The notes below the pieces were generated by a model. The model saw nothing but the letters and a program-made list of their open reading frames with translations, did not search any database and had not been told where the DNA came from. The translations under genes and the position numbers were made by a program. Positions 48,201 through 60,200 of a DNA stretch of 64,000 nucleotides are shown piece after piece. This DNA comes from Cylicocyclus nassatus (lineage: Eukaryota > Nematoda > Chromadorea > Rhabditida > Strongylidae): the NCBI GenBank assembly GCA_958299035.1, contig CATQJL010000316.1:49411585-49475584 (forward strand), given 5' to 3'. How positions within the stretch are numbered: the stretch's first letter is position 1; each line of letters begins with the position of its first letter.

Positions 48201-51200
48201 ATTTATTTCCAGCACTGTAGCACCTCAAAGCAGATAAATAGAACCTTATGGGTTTAAGCAAATGTTCTGTGGTCAAATCAACCCACAATTTTGTATTCTT
48301 CGAGAGAATCAGAAAGCAATGATTCTATAAGCAGGTTTCAGAGTACTGATAATCGTCAACGATAGTTTCCGACTTCAAATTGATTATGTGAATAACTTGA
48401 GTTTTCCGGGACAGACTGGAACGAGAATCATCGGAAAAAAGTCTTTGATGTCAAGCGATAGGTTTTCCGTCTTCATGAAACTTTCACGGATTTTTTTACC
48501 TCATCATCAAAAAGTTTTTCGGTTACTCTTACATAATGAAAAGAAAACTTTAAAAAGTGTGAACGGAAATCAAATTGTTAGGAGGATTAGGTGAAAATTT
48601 GTAAATTTTTGTTGCTCAGGAAATGCAAAAGCAAGTAGTTGCATTTCTTATTTTCGGGGTTTGCTTTGGGTAATAAATGCTACAGATTCAGAGCAAAGTT
48701 CATGATTTTTATTTTATTGCGACGGAATTTCGAAGACTTCATTATTTCAATAGTTGGAATTTCAATTTTGTTGATAATGCAGCAGGACCTTCAACCTTCA
48801 TATCCACCTAATAATTTTTGCGAGCAATGCTTGTCTTCTCATGCATCTGCTAAACATTGAACTTTTCAATTAATATTCACTTTAGTACAAAATGCGTAAT
48901 CTAGTTTGCACGGCGTTCTTAATGAGAAGGAAAAAAGTGATTCAACTGGACTAGTAGAAAGACAATATAAACTGTGAGTTACATAACGTAGAAGAAACAT
49001 TCTCTACCCTTTAAATTTTGTTAATTCTGACTTAGTCGACTATTTTCAATTTTAACACCATTCTTTAAAGTTTACCAAGCTTCTATACGACGTCTAAGAA
49101 TGGGGTGATGGCAAAATATGATATGCATGGGATGTGCAATTTCAATGAGAAGACGCTTTTGGTCTATTTTCCCATAGGATGGCGTGAACTGGTTTTGGAA
49201 AAACTATGGAAGAGTGAGGAAGCCGTTCGGCACTCTAGAAGTAGTGTCAAGAGGTATGTGTGAGAGAAGTTTGAGGAAAAAGACGGAACGAGTTCATTAC
49301 AAATATGCTTTTTCTTCGGACTACTCGATTCTGGGGTGAGAGCAAATATAGTTTCGAGTAACTACTTCCTCGTAGTCGTGAAAAGCCAGGCAGTTCGAAG
49401 AATGGTCGCTGAGCAACCGGCTAGGATCGGCACGGATTGAAGTCCGAGTGAAGAATGCGCAGGCAGCAGCTGCAGTGCTGGTTCTCAGAGCGGCAATTGC
49501 AACAAAGAGTTACAGAACCAACACACGAGGACGGCGAGTATGTAGGTATAATCGTCGCAATTCAGGCAGTCGATGGAAAATTGCAGGCGAGGGTGGAGCG
49601 AGGACGTCCGCGGACTAGAGAGTGTAGAGTTCCCAATGAAGCTTCAATTATATTGCGCCGTCAAAAGCGACAGGTCGAGAGTAATGCCAACTGACAACTG
49701 CAACCGCCCGCTGCTGAATATGGACACCCAAAAAGTGCATTCCCTTTATTGGGTCGTCCCTTGGGTAAACCACATTCTTCTGCTTTCTTCTGCTCCGATT
49801 TCGCCTGCTGAGTCAAGTATAGCACTCTTGTTTTACCATATGAGTCTTGCATCGAATTGCAGAGAAAACATCTATTGGAGGAAGTGAATCATTTGCTCGC
49901 TAATGTAAAAATTATTATTGACAAACCGGAGCAGTACAAGTTCATAAATGGGAGCACACAATTCCGAAATTTTTCGACATTTTGAGCTTGAATATTTTCT
50001 AGCACGCAGGGTAAGTGCAACAATTGTTGTATTTATCATAGAAGTGTATAAGATGCATACTTGGAGATTCTTAAAAAACTTCTCCAAAGAATCAGATTTA
50101 TCGGAGAAAGCAAATCTCGCATTCGCACTATGTTAAAATTGTTATGATTGAGGAATCCAAGCGATATAAAATTATGAATGGTAACACAAATCGGATTTTT
50201 TTGACCTTTTGATTGGTTTAAATGAAATTTACAGCATGAATAATCAGTGCAACTGTATATTATACCGAGCAAATTTGGATACTTTTGAACAATTCTGTCA
50301 AAATACTTGGTGCATGACTTATAGGACACTTATCTTAACAACTTAGACAAAAGTAAAACAATATTGATTTTTTCCTCTATAGAATGTCTCAAAGAATCTA
50401 TCATCCAACATCATAAATTTCAACTTCCTTCTTGGCCAAACATATTTCTGAGCTTAGAAGTGGCCCGTGCATCTCACATCACTTATGTGCGAGGGTTTTT
50501 TTTTCAATATTTGAAGAACAGCGAAACATTGTGTTTACTGCGAAAGAAAGTGTTAGGTAAAGAAAAAGAAAAAGATAGACAAGAAAAGAGGAACTAATGC
50601 CAATTAAAATAGGAGATTAAACTTTAGAGTAACTATAACCGAGTCTTCCGAAAAAATTCGAGATGAGAAGTTTTGTTACTGCTTGCTGAGGAGTAATAAC
50701 AAACTTACGGAAGAAACTCATCACATTCTACATGACATTTATAGGCATTTGCAAGCTTAAAAGGAGCTCTTTAGTCACTCAAAGCGGATTAAATGGATAG
50801 AGAGGCTCAAATTATGTTATAGAAGCGCACAGACAGGCATGAACAGACATCAAAGACCTCTGGCAGATTTCTCGAGTTTTATGATTCAAAAGAAAACGAT
50901 GGTCTGCCCATATGTCTTCGCCTAATTCTCGAAACACACGCTAATTAAAATTTTTTAAAATCATCCCACATCACCATGTAATGGCTGCAGGACTTCGCTC
51001 TGAGCCATTTCTGCTTGCTTCTGCATCTAATGGGCTGAGGCAGCTTTTTTTATAAAGACGATGCATGCAAATGGATCTAGCTCTTTCATAATTCAGCACA
51101 TAATGAGATTTCTGGATAAGCTCTAGTCAGCTGACCCTGTTTTGAGAATAAATAAAAGGACATTTCAAAGCTTTTGAACTCTTCAAGCGAGAAGAAAGAC

Positions 51201-54200
51201 TTTCTTTGACATGGTCATAATTGGTTATCACTTCCGCATCAAATAGGAGGAAGAAATTTTTTGTTCCATTAAAAAAAGTTCTCCATCAATGTCTGGTAGC
51301 TACATTCTATAAGCTAAATCATGCGACAAAAAACCACACAGCCGGAACTAATGCTTTAAAATTCATGAAAGGATCAGTTTCTTTGAATAAATTTCCTCAC
51401 GCGAGCTCTGAAGTGACGCTTACAAAAACTAAAATACAGAGCATTCCCTTCTTGTTTATGTAAAAACATACTGACATCATTTTCTAATAGCTCCTTTTTC
51501 AACGCAATAATAGCGACGAAGACTGAAGTCTGTCTGCAATTGGAATTCTTGTCGGCCAAAGCACTCTATTTCGTTATTAGCGGCTACCAATAATGGAATA
51601 TTTGAGTGTTTTTATCCCGTTTGGTAGAGCAGGAAACATAGATGATGAGACGATGGGGTAAATAAGGTGTGGGAGGTAAGAAAACCTTATGGAAGAGAGT
51701 GAGAGGTACTCACACAATTGCGGGGTTAGGCGGGTCTTGGAGAGATAGACTGATTTTTTGCCCTCAGTTCGCAGAATCTCAGAAAATGACCACAACCGCT
51801 TGCAAGGCGGCTTGTTAATTTTTCATTTTGACGGAAAAAAGCAACCTATCTGCAAAGAACTCAGAGGAAGAAAGCAGTGGCGGCCCAATACCCGTTCGCG
51901 GAGGGGGGGGGGGAGGGAGGATGAATTTTTTAGAATGATTCAAGATGATCTTATTTTTGGACGCTTACCAGTATTTTTTGCAGGCCTATGATCCCGTAAT
52001 TTTAGAAGGGGCCACTCTGACAAAAAATTTTCATACAAAGCTAATATGAAATTTAAACAAATTTTGAAGATTAATTTTATTATTTAAAACTAACAAGTCA
52101 CTTGCACATTTTTGCTGGAGGAAAGGGATCAAAAGTGGCTTTGGAAAAACGCGTCTCTAGCGTTCTAAAATTTTGCGATCGAATATTTAACAACGCGATT
52201 TCCGTTTGACCGCCTACCCGCAATTGTCTGAGAGGAAGATGAAATGAAGATATGTGTAAATTTGGAAGAATTTTCCAAAATTCATAGCTGGACACTCACC
52301 TCGAACAATCACGCTCCTGCCGGCCAAAAATCGTACGTCAGCGTTTTCGGGAATGGCAGACGAGCTTCGTTCGATAAAAATCTCGACGTCGTTCACATTG
52401 AGCCCACGGGCGCGTAACGGCTCTGAAGATAATCCGCATAACTAAGCTGTTTGTCGTCAGCCAAGACAACGCCATGCTAATCACACAAAAATCCTTGTCA
52501 GATACTCCGAACACGATTACCTATCACTCGTAGCTAATATACATTGACGTCAAACTGAATTAACAATATTGCAGTGCGTGCTGATACTCTTGACGCACTT
52601 TAAGTTCTGTCATGCTGTGTAGAACGATATTACTGGCTGGTCATTTTTTTGTTATTTTAAACAAAAATACCTCCAAACCCGCACACAGAAAATAAAAATA
52701 TCCAACAATAAGCGTTTAGATCAAGTTTGAAATCAAAATCTCCGGCCGTCTCCCGCACATTTGCGAACTGCAATATGCACCACCTTTTGGATACCCTAAT
52801 TTTTTGTTGCATATTTCAAATTAATAGTTGACAATCAGCAGACAAAGATAATATGCAAAGCTAATGCAAAGGCTCGGCACGAGGTGGCTAATTGAAAATG
52901 CAAAATACGAAGTCCCCCTTGCCTTTTGCAAATTTTTACGAAGTTCCCTTTGACCTTAGACCATAATCCCTAAAAAATTCCCAAAAAACGAAACGTCGAC
53001 TAAAAAACAACGTCGCAGTTTTTGCGTCTTTCCGATTTCAAAAACGAAACCCTCTTTGCTTTCTATCCCCAAATGATATCCAGCTTGCTTACAAGCCACC
53101 TGTGCCGAGCCCTGGCTAACACTCTTAGTTTCTAATTTTATTGTGAAAAACACTTACTGATGATATTTGCATGAAATTTGGCTTTCTCCAAGGATAGTAC
53201 AGAAGTTACGGGACTTGATATTATGCGTTGGATCATAAGCTTTTACCATCTCTCATGATCAAAAAATGAAGAAATACCATAAGAGGATATGGAAATGCAT
53301 ATAGTTAGTGTAAATCCAGGGTGCTTTTTGTTTCTAGGTAAATTTTCTTCTAGGTTGACTATCCCATATTCTTGTGCGCCCTTAGATGTCTATAAAAACA
53401 CAATCCGATAAAATGAGATGCAAAATTCAACATGAATGCTAAAGACGACCATGAGTGACGGGTTCTACTTACTGATGATTTCAAGAAATCTTCTGCGAAG
53501 CTTTTGAAGTAAAAAATATATAGTGGAGCTATGTACAGTTACAGCGAAAAATGTACCCTAACTTCAGTTTCAATAAAATCAAGATGGTTAACATCCTACC
53601 GAACGAGAAGTTTCTATGACACAAAATAAACAAAAGCAAAGATGATATTGGCGTATTCTTGGATGTGTATCCAGTCCGTGATTCGAAACTCTGAGTTTTT
53701 ACATCTATCGGTAAATATGTCCCTTATACAACAACGCTAACAATAGTTGACAACATTTTTATGCCAATCGCAACGGTTCAAATATCTGGTTTGAGAGAAA
53801 AATGCAAATTCTGATCACCCATGGGAGCTTGCGTCAGACTCGCGTTGCTCTAAATTCATTCGAAAATTCGGTGTTGATTTGGTAAACAATTTGTTTGCAA
53901 TTAAGATAGTCGCAAACAAGAGGAGGTATGTGCTTGTTTCCTTGGTTAAAAATTTGGAGAAAATTGGTCAAGCTGAATTTAAAACAAACCTTCACCATCA
54001 GTTCTATCCAAAAAAAACTCATAATTCTGCAGTTTGCAGGGCGTAGTGTGATGTGATAACATCAAAGTTTTCGCTCCCAAATGGTTATTACTAAATTTGC
54101 TAATAAAATAATTCAATCAGCTGCAGTGCATTGACGTTAACACTTCATTTAATAGGTTATTCTGCTAATTCATTCCATTATGTACTTGTTCACCTGACAG

Positions 54201-57200
54201 CGCTGAAACGAAAACAAAATGACGCAAATAAAGCATAAAATGATGTGTGAAGTATGGTACGTTTGATTTTTTTTAGATGAATGACAGACTTATGGAGATA
54301 TTAACAAAAATTGTAAGAAAACAATGCCTTCGTTAGCTGGAGTCAAAGTCCGGAAAAAATCAAAGAGATACAGGGTAATGCTTGACGGCTGTCTCGCAGT
54401 GGCGTACCAAGGGGGAGGGGGCTTCTTTCCCCGAGAATGGGTCGCGAAATTTTTGAAATTTACTTATAGTGTCACGAAAAAGCGCAAGCGACTTGATTTT
54501 ACTTGTAAGTACATAAAATAATTTTCAAAGCCTTTTAAAAATTCAAGTTAGCCTTGTAAAAAATTTTTTTCGAGGCATGATTGTGGCAGTGTCCCCTTTT
54601 GCTGAAATTTGGGGTTGTGGACCCGCAAAATTTTGGAATCATCCCAAAGAATCTTTCGGAGTGCGTGGTAAAGCCACGCACCGTCATCTCAAAAACTTTT
54701 TTGTCGCTCCCTCCCTCCCGAACGGAAATTTTGTGCACGCTACCACTGGCTCCATATAACATTTGACCAAAAGTCTTGTCTTGCACGAAAATCTCTAAAT
54801 TTGTAAGCTCCTCGATTTTCAATGTCAATATAATAAAAATAGAGGGAAAACTATGTCTTTCATGGTATGATCAGAGCAAAAACTACTTAGGCATGTTGCG
54901 GCTATACAAGCTGAAGAATACGTTCATCCAAATTGGATCCCTTTCAGATTTGGCCTTTGAAAATGCTAAAAAATCGAAATAAATCAACTCTTTGTTATGT
55001 CCTAATATTAGCTGAGAAGATTCATGCTGGTCGGATGTCTTTACGTAAAAGATTCAAATTTAAATTCTGTAATAACAAAATACTATATAATGAATACTAT
55101 GAGAAAAAACCTTGTACGGACTGAAACAGTTTTCTGAGCATATGGATGAATAGCGTAGCGGATGTATTCTTTCAGATTTTTTGCAAAAGCTAATTTTCAA
55201 AACGAAAATAAAATTTCTTAAAAATGTGACTAGTTTCACAGCGGTCGGGGACATGAGAGAAAATTCTCTTCTCCGTTTTTGGCTATGCGAGCGCTTCATC
55301 CTAGTAACGGTTGAAAGAGTGCTGAGAACATTGAGAGTGTGCATATCCGCTGTCAACAAAAAAATCTTCGGAGCGATGAGCAGCAAGCTAGAAAAAGCAA
55401 CAGAAACTTTTTATTGCAAAATTATTCGCGAGACTTAGGTATTAGCCTAGTGAAAGAGGGGAATGCAGTGCGTATCCGAAAATCTCTGGAATATTTCAGA
55501 TAATTCTCATTTGTAAACCTTTTCACCATGAGACAAGATGACCTTCATCTCTGAGCATCTTAACATCTGGATCCTACAGCTGGAAAGACGAATAAATTTC
55601 TTGGTGAGAGCATGACTCTCCCGTCGTTAATTTCTTCCTCTTAGTAATTAGCAGTTTAGAGTAAACGATGTCTTTTTCCTTGATGGGTTTTGGCAGAAAA
55701 ATGTCGTAGAAGTTATGCAATTTCTATGTGGAACCGATGCTAGAGGACGTCTGCAAACTACATCTGAGAGCAAAAACAAGAGGTGAACATTGCCCAGTGA
55801 AAGTTCTATGGTCGAAATTCCTTTACTTTGAAATGGGTTCGCTTTGTACATAAGGTCAGCCTTACCATAGTCAAGAAGCTGCTAGAATGTAGGAAGAACT
55901 TGAATGTAAGAAGCATACGCACTCAACTATGTGAAGTTCCTCTAAGCTAAATAGTTTGTATAGGGTTGTCTCCAATCATGGAGTTTACAGAGACTGTGAT
56001 AGGGGTCGAGAAACCACCTGCGAGATGAATGAACATAATACGAATAGTGAGATTGCAAATAAAAATTCCTTATAAGACATTGCAATCGGCTGAAGTGCGA
56101 CTTAATTTAGCCTCAAAGGGCATTAACGTCAATATTCTCATAAGTATTTTATCGACAGAAGTCGCTAGGAAAAAGGCGTTGATTAGAGAATAGTTGAACT
56201 CGTATCTTAAACTTCATACGATTGAAGTGACAGGGAAAACGCCCGTTATCAAACCGTTTCAGGGTTTTTTCGAACCAAAAGAGCCAAAATGTCCTTGAGT
56301 AGAATTAACTTGAGAGATGAGCAGTGGTAGAATATGGATTCCTGGTTATTGTCTATTATTGTTCTATTGACTGAACATTTTATTTTTTTTGGAAGTTATT
56401 CACGCAAAAATATCAACCAAATAACTCGATTATCAATAAATTCGCGTCAAAACCATGTTCCCTCACAGGGTTCCTCTGTTTTACCGAATCGATTGATCCT
56501 ACTCCATGGAGAAAACAAAAGTCAATGTGAAGATTCAGTGACAAAGAGCTAAGAAATGAATCTGTGACATGCTGTATCAAGATTACCCCCCCCCCCCTCA
56601 AAAAGAATCTCATTTGGGATTCAACTTTTGGCTTCTGCTCTTTTTGATATTATAGACCTCTCAGCGTTTTTAGATTTTGCAGCAAGGGAATGCTGTCAAA
56701 CACGGACAGCTTACAACAAAATTCAGATTAGGAAATTCTAAGGAGCTAACTTTTGACTGAGTCACACTAAGCATCGTCAAATCTCTTCGAATCTTTTACG
56801 TAAAAAAACTTATCAGAGCTTTCAAAAGCTAGCTAACTTATGAGTGAAGTCTGTGCTATGTTCGTCAACCATCAAACTGTTTAGAAAACCACGATAAAAC
56901 GTTTGAGAGATGTTGGTGTAATTCATGTACAACTGTGTCCGAAAATTTTAAAACCCATTAAACATCTCGAGGAGCAAAAGATAGTTGAACACACTTTGTA
57001 TGCTAATATGAAAAGTTTGCAAAATTCAGTTTCTGCAAAATAAGTTCAAATACTTGATAAGAAACTAAGTTTCAATAATGATTTGGATTTGAAGGTTTCG
57101 ATCACATATTTAAGGTTTTTTTTGTACAATTGCACCTGAGTCTATCGTGATTAAAATCAGCTTCAAATTCAAATATTTGGTGAGCATGTCTGAGCGTCTG

Positions 57201-60200
57201 TCTGATGCATCCTACAATGTCCACTGAAGTACAGGAACTTAATATATTTTCTAAATGAGCACAAAAAGAAAAACCAATTAATGAGCTGCAAATAAGAATG
57301 AAGGATCTAAGCTGCAGCTACTCCTTTAGGTTTTTGGAAAACTCATAGCTCACATTTCTCCGTGGCTAGGAATTCTCCAGAAAAGCATGAGATTCCAAGT
57401 TGTGCGACATCTCTCGTCAAAATTTTCAAACATCAAGGCTTAGCCAATCAAGCAAATTGATTCAAAAAACAGCTAGAGCCATCTATGCAATGAGAGACAA
57501 CATATAACTGATTGACGGATGCACATTACATGTGACCAGCATGTAAGCAGCACATATTGTACTTCTGGTAAAAGTTGAAATCTTCACATTGTTGGCCTTC
57601 TCCGAACCATGGGACACCATAAGGAAAAGGGAGAAATGAGCGCAGATATTGGATGCATACGGGTAGGATAGGACACGTTACAAAAAAAAAACAGATCATT
57701 TGCATTCTCACGCGTCAAGTAAAAAATTTCAACTACTGTTGAAGATGTGTTGTAAAAAGGCAGCAAGTTCAACACAGTCGAAAGTTTTAAATGAGCAGAG
57801 CTTTAAGGTTAGCGCAATGGTTCGAGTTTCTAAGAATCTAGAAAATTTACCTACAAACTTTTGGTACTCTTTTATTTATTACTTGTGCATAGCAAGTGTC
57901 CTAATCAGAAGTTTTATGGTATGTTGTCCCAGTACCGGAAATTCAAGCTCCCCCAAGTGCTTTTGCAAAAGTTGCACTTGCGACGAGCTCGTCTGCCTCT
58001 GCCAAGAGGTTTTTTCTCAAAGGCTCGCCGAGAGTTTCTTCCTCGAACTAGCCACTTCAAACATGACTGAATCGTCCCGTATCAAAGTCGGGCTGAGAAT
58101 CAAGTCAAAAAATAAACGTTGCTTGTTGACTCACTGTTGCCGAGGAATGAGAATGCGGAGAAAAACTGCGATGTATTACTCAGAAAGGCAAACATAAGCT
58201 TATCGGGGCAAGATGAGCACAAACCTTCGAACACTTGGTAGAGCTTCAAACCCGGCTCGACTGGAATCTTCTCGGAAGCATTGTCGCAGTCCTGAAAACG
58301 GAAACAAAGTGAGCAGAGGGTAGCCGATCGGCAGCTCAAGCGGAAAAAGTTGGAAAGCAAACAGCGACTGTGTACCGACGTACCGGAAAGTGAGCAACCA
58401 TGTATGCTGGTCCTTCAATGTCCATGCCGTGGTAGTGCTGAAACATGAACACTTTGCTCGAAACTAGTCCCACAAACATAGCTTTTGCGCTTGCAAAACA
58501 TGGCCGACGCTGATGGTGGCCTGTCTCTCGCTCCTTCTGTACTAGACACTCTAGACATCGGGTTCCATTTAGCTTCAGCCTCAAAGGCTTCTTCTTTTCG
58601 GAAAGAAGAAGCCGTTCCTTATAGAGCCAGTGAGGGGTTAAAAAGCGTTTATTTTGACTAGGGTCAATTGTGCTTTCCAAAGAGTCACAAAGAATGATTC
58701 ACATTTCATTCTACAGAAAATTGCATTTTGTGGTTTAACTTAGAAGCTAACCGAGTCGAATGTGACTTTCTGCAACTACAAGTAGTAAAAAACTTTGAAT
58801 TCCAACACAGGGGCTTTTCAAGTAGCGAGGCTTAGTGAGCTGTTTGATTAGTCATAAAATTACCAAATGCCAAAACTTTTACCGAAAAAGCGAAGGAAAT
58901 ACTGACCGGGTAGTTATATCGCTTTTGAGGTTTCTGATCAGCTATCTTTACCCGAAAATTTCCTTCCTTTCGAACCTAAATAATTACACGGCCTTCTGCT
59001 ATGCCTTTTTATGAACCGAGAAAAAATTAAGAATTTAAAACTGTGCTCTTCAAGTTTTTGTGCCTACTTCGCAAAAACTGATGCCGAAAGCCGTGCTCAA
59101 CGACACACTTGGTCAGTAGGGCCATTTTGTAATGCTGGAATTCTGCTACAAAGAGCAAAAAACGATTTTGGGGGTGCCGAAGCAAAGAAAATGTACAAAG
59201 TTCGCTGAGGTTTAATTCTCGTGGCTGCGAAATATTGGCAACAAACGGCCATTTTCGATAAAATGCTAGTTCGAGACCACCTAGGTGCTGATTTTGAATC
59301 TACTGGTCAAGATTAGTGCGAGATGAAGTTATCGGTCGTTTATTGCGTGGAGAAATCCTACTTCACACAACGTGATAGGTAGGTAAAATTGTAGGTAAAG
59401 GTGATAGATAAAATGCAAAATTGGTTTGGAGGCGCTTTCTTCTCAGATGTACTCCCTAGTTCGAGAAGATCAGTGGGAAGAATGGGAAGAATTCAGAAGG
59501 ACATTTGGTCATGTGATGAAAAGTCAATATTCACAACTACTCGATCTAGACGATTGCCTTTGACATTTTGAACAAATCTACAGCAGACACTAAATAAATT
59601 GCTGGTAAGCGTTTGGTCGCGACCATATTGTGTGTCTTATTTATATAAGGATCAAGGCAGTTTTATGATCGTTTTTTGATTATTAAATTACGTGGGCTGT
59701 TTCCGAAGCTGCTAAATTCGAGTTACGGTAGCTGTTTAGCCCTTTGCGTTCAAAGTCGTCGAAGTACGCTGGAAAAAGAAGGAAGCTGAGCAGAATATTC
59801 GTTCTTAGAATTGCATCCTGATCTTTTCAGAAATTGGTTTGCCCTTTTGTTCGACCCATATATCACTATGAAAATCGTTCGCATGGGTTACACACGTGAC
59901 ACCATGACGCTTTCATACATAATTTTCGTGATTGTTGAGAGAATCCGAACACGAATATTGAAGAGGATAATCGTACTTTCACTTCGTGTCAGTAGATTTG
60001 AGGTGTTTTTTTTTAACTGTCTCGGATGATAAGCATCATCAGCATTTCTTGGCTCATTAAAAAGGTAACTCCATGATAGCATGAACTTATAGAGGGCACT
60101 TCTAGAGAGAGGAAATTCAAAAAATCTGTAAAAAAAACTTCAGTAAATTAAGAAAATGGAATTCTGCTAGATAACTACGCGGTTCATATTTCAAGCATCA

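Larger units (their letters stand above)
36486..52299 (-). other. PLEKHG5-like: Intron 4 of the RhoGEF gene (about 15.8 kb)
   Basis: Phase 1 on both sides. Contains the hAT MITEs at 39694 and 51875, foldbacks at 41.6-42.6 kb, a small mariner MITE at 46303 and two GC-richer islands (46.84-47.24 and 49.38-49.70 kb). No independent gene is recognised. Minus-strand frames such as 43624-43953 and 44074-44406 lack motifs. Confidence 0.7.
52423..58224 (-). other. PLEKHG5-like: Intron 3 of the RhoGEF gene (about 5.8 kb)
   Basis: Contains one hAT-like MITE (54397-54748), a short inverted repeat pair (52865-53112) and a plus-strand open frame at 57700-58197 listed separately. The rest is AT-rich and featureless to me. 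Confidence 0.65.
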
